Assembly (NCBI GenBank): GCA_022747635.1
Contig: JAKTNV010000001.1
Coordinates: 44,866,946 to 44,930,945 of the forward strand
Direction of reading: 5' to 3'
Source of the DNA: Hetaerina americana
Taxonomy: Eukaryota; Arthropoda; Insecta; Odonata; Calopterygidae
DNA: 64,000 nt
The notes beneath the pieces are model-generated. The model had not been told where the DNA came from and ran no database searches. It worked only from the letters and a program-made list of their open reading frames with translations. This document shows positions 11,040 to 22,439 of this stretch, one piece after another (the first letter of the stretch is position 1; each line of letters begins with the position of its first letter). The position numbers and the translations under genes were made by a program.

Positions 11040-11980
11040 GGAAAGCCGTAGGGAGCCGCCGGAAGGTCGGGTAGATGTCTTGCGGAAGGACCGGAAAACT
11101 AGGAGTTCAGCTACCGTGCCCATCTCCTTGTCCCCTTCATGCTACTGGCCCTCTTTGCGTACGAGAACGCAAACTAGGGATACACGTCCTTGTATCCTTT
11201 GGCATACCTCACTCTGCCCTTCTTTTCCCTGCTCGACTCCTCGAGCACTCGAAAAGGAAGGATATGTCGCCTCTCCTTTTTTTCGAGGCTCGCACCCAAA
11301 CGCTCAGGGCCCTCCACCAACTCCTCAATGCCGTACTCGCGAGACCCCCAAACTATTGTCACCAATCTCATCCACGCATATGTTCACCCAGGAAAGGGGA
11401 CGAAGATGAGGTCGTGTGGGTTGGGTGGCATACATCCCACTCTCCCTTTGCCTCAATCCCTATCCTTCCATGATCCTTTCTCCCAGAGTTCCTTCCCCTC
11501 TCCTGCGTTCCGGAGAAGAGGATAGACCAGGATGGTATAATGTGGGCATGTGTGCTTGTGTGTGTGAAGAATTGTGAGCTGAGGGAGGTAGGATGAGGAG
11601 AATCTTGGAGTGAGAGTTGCCGAGGAAAGAGATGAGGTGACGGGAGGATGGGAGGGATGAAGGGTGGGTGGAACAGCACACATAATGGGGGTGGCGAAGT
11701 ATCACGGTGGTCCAAGAGGCTTGTCGTTGGCATGGTCCGGAAAGGATCATAGCGAACGTGGTGGTGTTGGAAGACTTTCCCACTTCCATTTTTCTCGGCT
11801 AACGCACACATCCATATCACGTTCTCTCGGGGTTTCGAGAGTCAGAATGGGGATTTGTGAGCCTGATGGGATAATGAATAATACAACGACCGCTTTTGGT
11901 TCCGGTGTAGAAGCACCCCTTAGTTGTTACCGCATGAGTGGCTGCCGTTGCGAGAGGTTAGACCATTGTTAAGGACTGTG
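11040..11980. repeat. Mosaic of pyrimidine-rich and purine-rich DNA
   Basis: Pyrimidine-rich on + from about 11115 to 11520 (for example cctctcctttttttcgagg), then purine-rich from about 11570 to 11700. Many overlapping frames on both strands (up to 150 codons) come from this composition. None matches a family I know. Confidence 0.5.
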
Positions 11981-13786
11981 ACGAAAGTAATTTAGGCGGG
12001 TGAACGGAGGATTTAATCCTAAAAAAAAGGTAATATATTTACTGGCCAAGAAACAAATACGATCAGCGAAAATGTTTAGTTTCGAAAAGTAGACCTTTTA
12101 AATATCCTTAGTGTTTGCAATTATAAAAGTAGCTGGATAGCTGTAGTCACAAGAAACTCCAAAAATAACCGTATATGTAACTTGGGCGTGGATAGGATTT
12201 CGGGGAGTTGAAGTCAGGGTGGAGAAAAACAAGTTGACAATACAAGGGGACCCTGGGCGAAAGGCTACGAAGTGTCACTAAATTTAGTGTTCCGTCAGAC
12301 AGATAATTTATTTGCTATGACAGTGATCTCCAGGCGGAACTTACACCTCTATCAGAATTTCAATTAAAACAGATACTGCCGAAATTAAATCCAGGACCAG
12401 GTAAAAAATCAGTGTGGCAGCCATTGCGCCAATCTGGTCATTTATCTCTCTTTTATTTAACCTCTGTGCACTTTCGTTAATGTCTATAAAAACAAAAAGC
12501 ATTGTGTTTCACATTTCAGGGTATTTTCCCGTGCTATTGCATTTCTGGAAACTCTCATGCAAATATTTATCACTGACTGTTTTTTATGTGACATCTTCTT
12601 GAGGATTTATAGGAATGTTGATTCATCGCTTTTCAAGGGGACAGAAAATAATAAATTTTTGGCAGAAAAATACTATGTAGAATTCTCACTGTCTCTACGC
12701 CTGTGTTCCATGGTAACAGTTCATAAAAATGTATCTGTGAGATGTTCACTTTTAAGTCTCTCTTTGCGAGGTTCTTGCATTGCCTGTTTACGCAACAGTA
12801 TCTCAGTCAGTGGATTATTACTTTCGGTCGGAACTTCAACAGATCTCGGAGACGTTTTAATGTTTAATGGTTTTAACCGTAAAAATAGTTCAGCTCACAT
12901 TAATTTATGTAGCAGATGATCAATAAAACGTTGAATGTAATAATATTTCTTCATAATGAGTTAATAATTATACAGGTATGTGTACTGACGACATTATTTA
13001 ACTTTATTTTAAAACAACACTTGGGTCGTCACAATAGCAGCAATGAACAATGTGTTCTTGTTTGATGAATTACTGTTCATTTCTATATTCTCAGAAGGTC
13101 ATGTTAATTTTTTTCTATACTTTTTTGATATTATATAATATGTGAACAGAAACGGATAAAATAATCAAATGAATGTCAATTCTTGTTGAGTAAGAATGAA
13201 ACTGAATTTGTTGTAAAAGTAGTACGTCAGTTACGTGCTCCTGGTAATAGGAAGCTACTTGAAATATTTCAATGAATCAGTTTGTGTTGCACGACTCCAG
13301 TGTATGCCTATGGAACTAGTCTATTATTCATGCTTGAATTTGTAAATGTTTATTATAAGTTATTGGATGAGCGTTTCTAAAAGGTTACCAGGCTATTTTT
13401 CCAATGGAAGGAACTTAATGACATTTACGGTGGTATGTATCATACTTATATTTCCGTTTCTGCTTTAGAATGTAAAATAATCCAGAAAAGTGAATGGCGC
13501 CACTACAGCTCCTCAAAAGAACGCTTTGTGAGATAACTAACGTTGAAAATGTAATTTTATATTTTCATGCATGCCAAGAAAAACAGCTTTTAGCCGCTGT
13601 TTCAACTTAATTTGAATAAGAATATCACTAGCTTGTTATTGGTTCTCGATGTGAATAGGATCTTAGGACCTTACAAATAATTCGACCATTTCAGAATATC
13701 AGTTTTTTGTGTTTTTGCGAGACACGACAAATTACCCATAATAATAATGATCCCGCGTATGAAGGAAATGGATTTCATGAGTATAG
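11981..13786. other. AT-rich DNA without recognisable gene
   Basis: Overlapping + strand frames at 12414-12919 are hydrophobic and Ser-rich, with no motif I can name. Nothing else stands out up to the palindrome at 13787. Confidence 0.5.
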
Positions 13787-13833
13787 AGTCCTCTTTGCTA
13801 TATAACCTATTAGGTTATATAGCAAAGAGGACT
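13787..13833. repeat. Perfect 47-bp palindrome (23-bp arms, 1-bp spacer)
   Basis: The left arm agtcctctttgc...aaccta (13787-13809) and its exact reverse complement (13811-13833) are separated by a single T at 13810. The flanking bases stop matching immediately outside the arms. No open frame or mobile-element ends were seen around it. Confidence 0.9.
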
Positions 13834-14390
13834 TATATGATAAGACTATCCAAGTCCAGTCAGAGAGTCAAACACGTGACGCTCGGAAAATTTATTTATC
13901 ATTTTAATAATCTCTTCGTTTCGGCGGAATACATCTCGGTACACAATTGAGATTTTTGCTCTAATGTAGCTGTTATAATGTATAATGTCTTATGTTTGTG
14001 GGATTTAAGTTGCTGGTTTGATAGAACGTATATTCTCTATCTAGAAAGTAATAGCTATATTTGTAAATAAAAACTTCCACGGAAAGAGAGCAAAAGGCAA
14101 GAGAAATATATTTACGAATAAAATTTTGAAGGAGCAAGAGATTATGAACCAATGGATACCGTGAGAAATTAGTCCCATTATAGGGTTTTGGTAAAAAATA
14201 GTGGCGCATGAGTGGACCACGTACACTAATGATCGAAAAGTCCAATTTGGTAAGCATGAGCAATTTCATGGAATTGAAACCGTAAATCGTTCTTTCAACT
14301 AGAGTGTCAGAATGTTTAGTATTTGCGGTGGGTTTCTGGGCCACCCGACGTAGGGAAAGAGGTGGAGGGGGTTTGTGTGGTGGGTCGGAG
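13834..14390. other. AT-rich spacer
   Basis: A minus-strand frame of 123 codons (13973-14344) encodes a Phe/Tyr/Leu-rich product with no motif I recognise. I do not support it as a gene. Confidence 0.4.
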
Positions 14391-15080
14391 ATATGTGGAC
14401 TGAGCCAGAGGGGAGAAAGGCGTGGGAAGGAAAGGGAGAAGAGCTATCGGGACGCACGCGCTAAATAAAAGGGGGCTCACGGGAACTTGAGACTGTTGGA
14501 AAAACTAAGTGCGTTACGTTGCTCGTATGGATGCGGGCGTGTGTGCGTGTGAGAAGGGCCGAGATTGGGAAGAAGGGTGGAGGAGGAGAAGGCGGGGGGA
14601 GATTAAAGGCGATGTGACGGCGGCGGCCGCGGTTGAAGGCAGAGAGAGGAGAAGCGGGCCCGCTGGAGACGACAGGAGAGGGATTGAAGTAGAATGGGTA
14701 GGAAATGAGGATGGGGGAGAGGTTAGCCGAGGAAGAGAGAGAAGGGAGGGGGTGGGAAGAGATTGGGTGGGTGGGATGGCATATGACAAGGGAAATCGAG
14801 ACGAAATCGCATTGCTGGAGGCGAAAGGACGGATGGATGAAGGAGGAAGAGGATGAGAGGGGATAAGGTGGTTTGCGTGGAAGAGGAGTGTCGGATTGGA
14901 AGAGGGAAGGAAGCGAGAGGAGGAAGAGGCATGAGAAGGAAGGACGCAGAGGGACACCTAAGGGTTAGGTGTGCGGACAAGAAGAGGGTTTCTGGGAGTG
15001 GCCGGTGGCGTAGGTGCCGAGGGATGGGCCCAGTGGCCCATGGGGGTGAAGGAGGAATGAGGGCGGGTTTAGCGGGAAGG
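14390..15080 (+). repeat. Long polypurine domain
   Basis: About 700 bases dominated by G and A on the + strand (ggaggaggagaaggcgggggg types of run). It codes Arg/Glu/Gly-rich frames on + and Ser/Pro/Leu-rich frames on -. It is followed within about 250 bases by a pyrimidine domain, making an R-then-Y pair. Confidence 0.7.
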
Positions 15081-15309
15081 CATGTATATGTGCACGTGTG
15101 TGTGCTGTCCGGCGTCTTCGTTCGTCCGCTTTTTCGGATGGTGTGGGCAATGTGTTCTAGAGCCCCTCAATCCGCCGCAGCAGTCCGCTTCACTCCGGGA
15201 CTAACATGTCGAAAAGCCTGTTGGGAAGTGGAGGAGGGAGAGGTGTAGAATGAGAGAGGAAGGAAAGTGTGTTTGCGTATGTGATACGGCAAACGTGTGA
15301 TTATGGCAT

Positions 15310-15640
15310 GACGACGTCATTCCTCCTCTATCCTTTACCCCTCTCCATATTTTCCGTCTCTCTTTCCTTTCGTCCCTTTTGTCTCCCTCCTCTTCCAACC
15401 GCCTCCCTTTTTCCGCCCTCATTTCTCTCTTTCGCTGTCTACGACGACGTCCCACTCCTACATCCTCCTCCTCCGCATCTACTCCCCTCACCCTCTTTTT
15501 CCTTTGACATCGGAATCTGTTAGAGACGCCTGTGCTGGTCCGTGTGCCCTCCCTCTACCCGAAAAAATATTAAAATATTCTTTCTTTTCCTTCTCCTTTT
15601 CCCTTTTCTACCTATTTTTCTTGCTTCCTTTCTACTGCTG
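15310..15640 (+). repeat. Polypyrimidine domain
   Basis: Dominated by C and T on + (ctccctcctcttccaaccgc, ttccttctccttttcc). It is the Y partner of the purine domain at 14390-15080. The two are not exact inverted copies. Confidence 0.7.
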
Positions 15641-17375
15641 TTTTGCTTACCAGGCCAATGATACGGGGAAATATCTCTCTCCTCCCCATGACCTTCTTGA
15701 GAGGAGGAGGCTGTTATTCTTACAAGTTATCTCTTATTTCCTGGCCAAAAATTTCCCCGGTAATAAAGGTATTATATTTCCTCGTTGTGCATGCGACTTA
15801 GATTTATGTTATTCACGACTAGGAAAATGCCACTTGATCGTTTAATTCTGTTTAATTCGAGTATCTTGTATACCCTCGGTGAGGCTAGAATGAAAATAAA
15901 TAAATGCACACAATTAAAGTTATACCAGGGTATGCTTGGACGGCTATAGTCATAACTGCGGCTAGCGAAGCCATGTATGTATTTAAGCAACATAATCGAA
16001 TCATATGCCGCCATTGCCCAGCATTCTTGTCCCACAAATTTTCACATGCGCTGCATTTGGATGAGGTTGCTCTCTGGTTGCAGCGTAATTCTAAGTCACT
16101 TCCTTTAATTAGCCTACTGCTGAATCCATTTAGCCAAGATAAAAATAATCACACTTAGGTTTAAGGAATGATTATGAATTTTTTTGCCGTTTGAAAGGAT
16201 ACATTACTGATATATTTTGATTCAATTAATGACTTGATGATGGAATAATATTTATGTACATGCGCATCCCAAAAATATGTAGATACTCTAGAACTTGAGA
16301 GTACGAGTTCTAGAGTTCGTAAGAATATATAGTAAGTATGGAAAACTAAAATCACAGCTTTAACTGTTACGAGGTAACCCAAGTTTTTTTTCCACCTTAC
16401 ACATACATATTAAATACGTGAGCTATAAGCAAGAAATCGGAGAAATCAATCGGTTTTGATTGAAAATGTAACTATCAAAAATTCCCGTAGTTGAAGGCAC
16501 GACGTAGCACTACTAATAAATGTAGCAAACCACTTTTGATAAAAAAATGGGGTAAAAATGGCTGTTACTTTATTCTCTTTTACTCGCTCACTCAACATTT
16601 CCTTTGTGATATAACCTCCGTCATGTTATCACCTCGGAATATCTCCATCCGCGCCTCTTGTTCTTTAGCATTTTCTTGGAAAAATAGGTATCTATTCTTA
16701 AACCGTGCACAAGACGTCATATGTGTGTTTTCTTTCATTTTTGTTTCAATATCATACTCAAATTCCTTATCTAAAATGTTATCAATGTATACTCATTTAT
16801 CCACTCAAAAACCAAAATTTGTAATTATAAATCCCTAAATACTGTATCTCCTTCATTTATCCGCTCTTTGTATTTCTGAGAGACACTGTAATAAAACCCC
16901 ATATTTTTGAAAATGCCCCATTATACGATCAATTTAAAAAATTTCAATACTGCTGTTCATTTTTATCTTTAATAGTTCAGTATTAAATATGCAACATGCT
17001 CTAACTGCTACACTCTTAATTTGGCGTTTAAGTCTTGATTTTGAGGAAATTAATTTCCTTATTCTAATTTTTATTATGTCAGACACTACTTAATGAACTA
17101 ATTACCACAGCCTGCTGAATAGCTTAAGTTTTTGATTATCCATAAACCTGACTGCTTTATTGTACTCGACCTCTGATTTCATGCTAGCAATCAGTCTTTG
17201 CCACACTTTTTTTTAACATTTCTTCCTCATGTACATAATAAAAAAGAGGAGAATATAATGCACCTTTTTCCTCCTGGCTATCATTATCCATCTAGATTGC
17301 CCGTCCTCTACCCTTAGTATGAGTCATATATATGCTTCTAATGAGGCGGCTTTTCTCGTAGTCTAACTAATTTTC
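15641..17375. other. AT-rich DNA with one short inverted repeat
   Basis: No gene seen. An 11-bp perfect inverted repeat actctagaact/agttctagagt lies at 16285-16295 and 16306-16316 with a 10-base spacer. Confidence 0.5.
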
Positions 17376-17425
17376 GCTATCATAGCCCATATGATAGCTA
17401 TAGGCTAGCCATAGGCTATGATAGC
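17376..17425. repeat. Imperfectly nested inverted repeat
   Basis: The 12-bp arms gctatcatagcc (17376-17387) and ggctatgatagc (17414-17425) flank a 26-base spacer that itself contains related short words (tgatagct, ggctagcc). Confidence 0.8.
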
Positions 17426-18380
17426 GTTAACAGCTTCTGGAAGTGTCAGCGTAAACTGTAAATACATCCAGTATTGTTTTTATTATTATCATTCTCCCTT
17501 TTTTTTCTAGTGTCACTGTTTCCCTTAACCTCCTAAACCACATCGGATGTTTGAATTAATAATATTTTTGTTAATTTTCCTTTCATTTAAGTCTCATAGT
17601 ACCAATTTGTGTTATTAAACTAATATTCATACTATAAGTTCTCAACTTTTGTTGCTCACAGTTGACATGGGTAGTAATTGCCACTTTTTTGCTTTAGCTC
17701 TCCAAAAGCTGAGTATTTTTTTCACGAACGTTATTCAACTTTGGGTGTGGTTTACAACCAACCTGAAAATCGGTCAGTATTTAAATCTTTTTTGGAGATC
17801 TGATAAAATCTGTAGATAAGCAGTGAAAAATCAATCTGAACATATCTAGAGGGAAGCTATGTGGTCAAGTGTAATCGTCACTCTTTTTGTTGCTCTATTT
17901 TATTAAGTGATATTAGATGACTTACTCAATATATAGTATTAGATGACTTACCTATATGCCACGACTTTCTGATTCTAGTAGATATGAAATAATGTTATCA
18001 AATTTATTTTTCATTTTTTGGGCAATTTTAAATCATCCCAATAAGTGACTAGGCAATAAACAGGGAAACTAAATATTACAGTCAGTTCAAAACATTAAAG
18101 TATTATGTTGTTTGAGCATTAGATTATATTCATTAACATTACAACAGAAGATCAGAATACATATGTGAATCATATTAGGTGACGCTAATCAATTTTTGGC
18201 CTGTGATATTTGAATGGCCAAAATTTATTATATTACTACATTATTACGATATTCCAATTAAATCCCAATCTAGGTGTGTCTCGTATTGAAGAGGTCGATA
18301 TGACCATAATTTTTGATGCCTATGTGAGAAAGCAAACACATTCCTCAATTTGTTTTGATATAATGAAATCCTACGTAACA
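17426..18380. other. AT-rich DNA
   Basis: No gene seen. A short direct repeat of tattagatgacttac occurs twice near 17911-17952. Confidence 0.5.
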
Positions 18381-19681
18381 TACCAGGGCTGTTTAAAAAG
18401 CATCGCGCCTTTGTGTTTTTTCAAAAATTATTTATTTATTCATGAATATCTATTTTTTCCCCTTCAAAGTAATCCCCATTAGATTTATACTTTTGTGCCA
18501 ACGTTTTTTCCAATACTCGAAGCACTTCAAACAGTCATTTTTTGTAATCATGTGCAGCTCCTCCTTCGATGCAATTTTTATCTCGTCTATCGTAGCGTAG
18601 CGTCGTCCTTTCATGGGCCTCTTCAGTTTCGGGAACAAGAAAAAGTCACTGGGGCCAGGTCTGGGGAATACGGTGGCTGCGGCATCATTGGTGTATTGTT
18701 TTTGGCTGAAATTCGCGCACAAATAACGATGTGTTGGCAGGGGCGTTGCCAAGGAGCAAACACCAATCCGGGAGTTTGTGGCGGATTGCTTAGCACAAAT
18801 TGAGCATAACTTGCAGGTAATACTCCTCATTGATAGTTCTACCCTGTAGCAAGACTCATGGTACACCACGCCCCTGCAATCGAAGAAAACTGTAAGCAAA
18901 ACTTTAACATTCCACCGTACTTGGCGCGCTTTTTTCGGTCTTGGCTCGTGCTGCAGTTTCCATTAGAATGATTGAGCTTTAGTTTCCACGTCATAACCAT
19001 AAACCCACAATTATTCACCAGTTATGACCCTCTGGAGCAAATTTGGGTCGTCGCGGACAGAGTCCAACACCTCATTAGCAATGTTATTGCGTTGTTGTTT
19101 TTGGTCGAAATTGAGCATCTTGGTACAAATTCCGCGGCGACCTGTTTCATGCCCAAATTATGGTAAAAGTCGAATGGCACGAGCCAATCGATATGTTTAG
19201 GTCCTCAGCAACTTCTCTAACGGTGATTCAACGATTGACCAATACTATTTTCTTCACTTCATCAATGTTTTCGTCTGTTGTTGACATGCTCGGGCGTCCG
19301 GCATGCTCCTGGTCGTTCACATTTTCTCGGCCCTCTGAGAACATGTTGTACCACCGATAAACGATGCTTCGGTCTATGGTAGCTTCTCCATATGCCACAG
19401 TCAATATTCTGAATGCGCCCGCGCACTTAATTTCGTTTTCCACACAACATTTGATAAAGATTCTTCGATCCATTTATTGGAACAGGCAATAAATGCGACA
19501 AGCCAAAACACGCCCAAGAAAAACAGCTATTAAAAGTTACCGCAGTATTCAAAATGGCCAAACGTTACGGCATAAGGGAGAGACGTAAGTACCAACATAA
19601 CGCCACAAATAAAATCGAAAATAAAAAATATGTAACCCTCGAAAATTCAAAATTCGCGTTACTTTATGAATAGGCCTCGTA
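18381..19681 (-). mobile_element. Mariner transposon, near full length, decayed
   Basis: About 1.3 kb, the normal mariner length, bounded by TA and by imperfect terminal inverted repeats: taccagggctgtttaaaaag at 18381 and, read from the right end, tacgaggcctattcataaag from 19681. Both ends continue into a shared cgcg-containing stretch. The minus-strand transposase begins at 19473 and can be followed, through several frameshifts and stops, to near 18455. It is inactive. Confidence 0.9.
18455..19473 (-). pseudogene. Mariner transposase, frameshifted
   Basis: A DDD-family transposase would bind the terminal repeats and catalyse cut-and-paste transposition. The N-terminal helix-turn-helix half is readable at 19473-19228 (ending HAGRPSMSTTDENIDEVKKI, the usual linker). 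The C-terminal half is readable at 18899-18450: LTVFFDCRGVVYHES, then GPSDFFLFPKLKRPMKGRRY, then a tail ending near NLMGITLKG. The part between is broken by frameshifts and stops, and the Asp-Glu/Asn-Ala-Pro catalytic neighbourhoods are degraded. A normal protein of this family is about 340-350 residues. Confidence 0.9.
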
Positions 19682-20267
19682 ATACTCTTTGGTTTCGTTT
19701 ATCTCCTCTCTGCTATATACCGCACGTTGTTTTCTTTTGGTGCTGTTAACCTGTGAGTCAATATTTAAGTCCGGAAATAAAGATCATGTGGCCACATATG
19801 GTAACATTTCTGCTGTCGGAGTACCTTTTAATCGGTTGGCCCGTGAAATTCTTACCGTCTATTGCGTAAACCAGTACAATGTGATTTGAATGCATACAAT
19901 TATTTTTCGGCGATGTTGGTAAGTTGGCCGGGGGAAGAGTAAGTAATTAAAAGTAATTTATACTTTCGCGGAACGTTAGCTTCAAGTGAAAATTTCGAGT
20001 GAAAAGTATTAATGGCTATGACGAGTAAAGAGTTAAAAACGTGTGCTCCAGTGATAGCTCAAGATAATAAAAAAATGTTCCTAAGACTTAATACGATATA
20101 TCAATTAAACATTTTTTGTAAAGTAGATGTTCGGGGTCTACACAAATTTAGAATTAAAATTGACATACTATTCAAATTATAATTGCTATAAAATTTAATA
20201 TAACACAATTTTAAAGCAAAATACTTGTAATTGTATACAAAGCGAACGGTAACTACGGCCGTATAAA
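19682..20267. other. AT-rich spacer between two transposons
   Basis: No gene seen. The spacer separates the mariner element from the Penelope-like element. Confidence 0.5.
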
Positions 20268-20691
20268 TATAATGGGAAGAGTTCACCCCAGCCGTACTCT
20301 TATAAATGGGCAAAGGATGGGTGGGGGATATTGGAGAAAATAGAAACAGTAAATCGATAAAAATTATAAAATTAAATAATTAACTGAAAATAAGACTAAC
20401 AATAGTAAAAAACTGAAAATAATTGAAATATTTAAATACCGCAAACGGTTAGAACAATGAAATGGAGGGGGGGAAAAAAATCAATTTTTGGATACTAAAA
20501 AAGTGAAAATTAATCACGCATTCTCTAGCTTGGATGTACTATGCAGCAGTGATCCTTGCTAGTCGCATACACTCTCACCCTATCAGGGCTTACGAGAGGT
20601 TTCCCTCTGCGTCAGGGGCCCACCAATCACACGTATTGAAATAAAATTAAGAAATATAATAAACGAAAAATGATCACGCGCTCTATAGCTC
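20268..20691. repeat. Inverted repeat arm, left
   Basis: It pairs with 22017-22439. It starts at tataatgggaag and includes the first 160-bp unit and the first bases of the next unit. Differences noticed: A versus G near 20360, and tata versus tcta near 20686. Confidence 0.9.
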
Positions 20692-21240
20692 GGATGTACT
20701 ATATAGCATTGATCCTTGATAGGCACAGGCACTCAACCTTCAATCAGGGCTTAGGAGAGGTTCCCTCTGCGCCAGTGGCCCGTCAGTCACACGTATAATA
20801 ATAAAGGCAAAATAATCACGCACTCTCTAGCTTTGATGTACTAAGCAGCAGTGATCCTTGCTAGTCGCATACACTCCCACTCTATCAGGGCTTACGAGAG
20901 GTTTCCCTCTGCGTCAGGGGCCCACCAATCACACGTAGTGAAATAAAATTAGGAAGTATGATAAACGAAAAATGATCACGCACTCTCTAGCTCGGATTTA
21001 CCATATAGCATTGATCCTTGCTAGTCACAAGCACTCACCTTCAATCAGGGCTTAGGAGAGGTTCCCTCTGCGCCAGTGGCCCGTCAGTCACACGTATAAT
21101 AATAAAGGCAAAATAATCACGCACTCTCTAGCTTGGATGTACTAAGCAGCATTGATCCTTGCTAGTCGCATGCACTCACACTCTATCAGGGCTTACGAGA
21201 GGTTTCCCTCTACGGCAGTGGCCCGCCAATCACTCACTTG
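20511..21240. repeat. Two-type tandem repeat array (B-A-B-A-B)
   Basis: The units start at 20511 (B, 160 bp), 20671 (A, 142 bp), 20813 (B, 160 bp), 20973 (A, 141 bp) and 21114 (B, partial, to about 21240). All units share the words cacgc...ctctagct, tgatccttgcta, atcagggctta and gaggttt/ttccctct. A and B differ consistently: B has tcgcata, ccaccaatcac and a longer AT tail, while A has cacaagc, ccgtcagtcac and aataataaaggcaaa. The higher-order period is therefore about 301-302 bp. Confidence 0.9.
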
Positions 21241-21474
21241 CTTGGGTATGCGAAGACGCCTTAACCCTAGCAAAACTCACTCACTCACTCACAGGTCTAC
21301 CGTGGAATTTCTTCCGACGTTAGTACTGTGACTCGCACTTGGTGGAAGGGTAAAGGGAGTGCCCAGAAGCTGACACAAGTGTTTCGACTGCCAAGCAGTC
21401 CTCTTCAGAGAAGGAATGATTTCGTCTCATGTGTGGTGACTTATATATGCTGTGTGTAGTGTAACGGTCAAAAA

Positions 21475-21547
21475 GGGGGGCGGGGCGGAGTGGGGGGGGG
21501 GAGAGTTGAGATGAAAAGTCGGTTGGGATTGGGAGGGGGGTGTGGGG
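21475..21547 (+). other. Two adjacent G-quadruplex-capable runs
   Basis: 21475-21501 (six G, C, four G, CGGAGT, ten G) and 21525-21547 (ggg att ggg a gggggg tgt gggg) each satisfy a four-run G-quadruplex pattern. They lie opposite the sense strand of the Penelope-like element, whose transcript would be C-rich here. Confidence 0.6.
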
Positions 21548-21686
21548 AATGGTTATGTTAGGGATATGAGTTGTTTTGGTGACCAGGGAAGGGTGGGTGG
21601 GAGGGGGCGATAAGCCGTGTGCGGGTGACAAAGGAGGCCTAGTCATTAGTGGTGATTTTTCGAGTTGAAAGGTTTTGGTGTTTTGT

Positions 21687-22021
21687 TCAGGAGATTAAGG
21701 ATGATGAGATAGGGCCCTGGTCATGGTTCATGAGTTTCTTTCTTGAGCAGTGGATGTGGATGCTTTCGTGATAGTCTAATAAGTGGTTCGGTGCTGTGCC
21801 AATGAGTTTTAAATTTTTCAAATCAATTTTGTGTGAGTGTTGGTGCATATGTTCCGCAACCGCCGATCTATCGGTATGTCCTAGTCTGTAGCAAGCCATG
21901 TGTTCTTTAAATCGTGTGAGGATATTTCTACGTGTTTGTCCAATGTAGGATTGGTCACATTCGGGACAGTTTATCTCGTATATGCCTGATTTTTGAAGTG
22001 GACCAATGGCATCTTTGAGCT
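21687..22021 (-). pseudogene. GIY-YIG endonuclease domain of a Penelope-like element (fragment)
   Basis: The domain nicks DNA for retrotransposition and lies at the C-terminus of Penelope-type polyproteins. Visible in order: SGIYEINCPECDQSYIGQTR, giving the GIY and YIG motifs with the Cys-x2-Cys insertion found in Penelope-group endonucleases, then RFKEHMACYRLGHTDRSAV, then AEHMHQHSHKID with the conserved HxH region, and a tail to the stop at 21687. The frame runs upstream to about 22019, where it is cut off by the inverted repeat, so there is no start codon and no reverse transcriptase. Within what remains I see no frameshift or internal stop. Confidence 0.85.
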
Positions 22022-22439
22022 AGAGAGCGCGTGATCATTTTTCGTTTATTATATTTCTTAATTTTATTTCAATACGTGTGATTGGTGGGCCCCTGACGCA
22101 GAGGGAAACCTCTCGTAAGCCCTGATAGGGTGAGAGTGTATGCGACTAGCAAGGATCACTGCTGCATAGTACATCCAAGCTAGAGAATGCGTGATTAATT
22201 TTCACTTTTTTAGTATCCAAAAATTGATTTTTTTTCCCCCTCCATTTCATTGTTCTAACCGTTTGCGGTATTTAAATATTTCAATTATTTTCAGTTTTTT
22301 ACTATTGTTAGTCTTATTTTCAGTTAATTATTTAACTTTATAATTTTTATCGATTTACTGTTTCTATTTTCTCCAATATCCCCCACCCATCCTTTGCCCA
22401 TTTATAAGAGTACGGCTGGGGTGAACTCTTCCCATTATA
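22017..22439. repeat. Inverted repeat arm, right
   Basis: Reverse-complement copy of 20268-20691. It joins the endonuclease frame abruptly at gagc|tagagag, and gctc occurs at the corresponding place in the other arm. This is consistent with a template switch during reverse transcription at a short shared word. Confidence 0.9.

Larger units (their letters stand above)
20268..22439 (-). mobile_element. Penelope-like retroelement, 5' truncated, capped by an inverted copy of its 3' end
   Basis: In transcriptional order (minus strand): an inverted copy of the element's own 3' terminus (22439-22017), the C-terminal GIY-YIG endonuclease part of the polyprotein (22019-21687), a C-rich 3' region (21686-21250), an array of alternating 160/142-bp repeats (21240-20511) and a terminal segment (20510-20268). 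The 423-bp segment 20268-20691 is nearly identical in inverted orientation to 22017-22439; I saw two base differences. Penelope-like elements typically show 5' truncation and partial terminal copies in direct or inverted orientation, which fits. The reverse transcriptase domain is missing, so this is a dead insertion. Confidence 0.85.

Noticed and set aside
20511..22439. Hammerhead ribozyme, known from Penelope-like elements, in the repeats
   Set aside because: The nearest core on the element strand is CTGACGC before gagggaaacc. It does not keep the CTGANGA core, and there is no stem II before GAAA. The gaaa is better explained as a hairpin loop.
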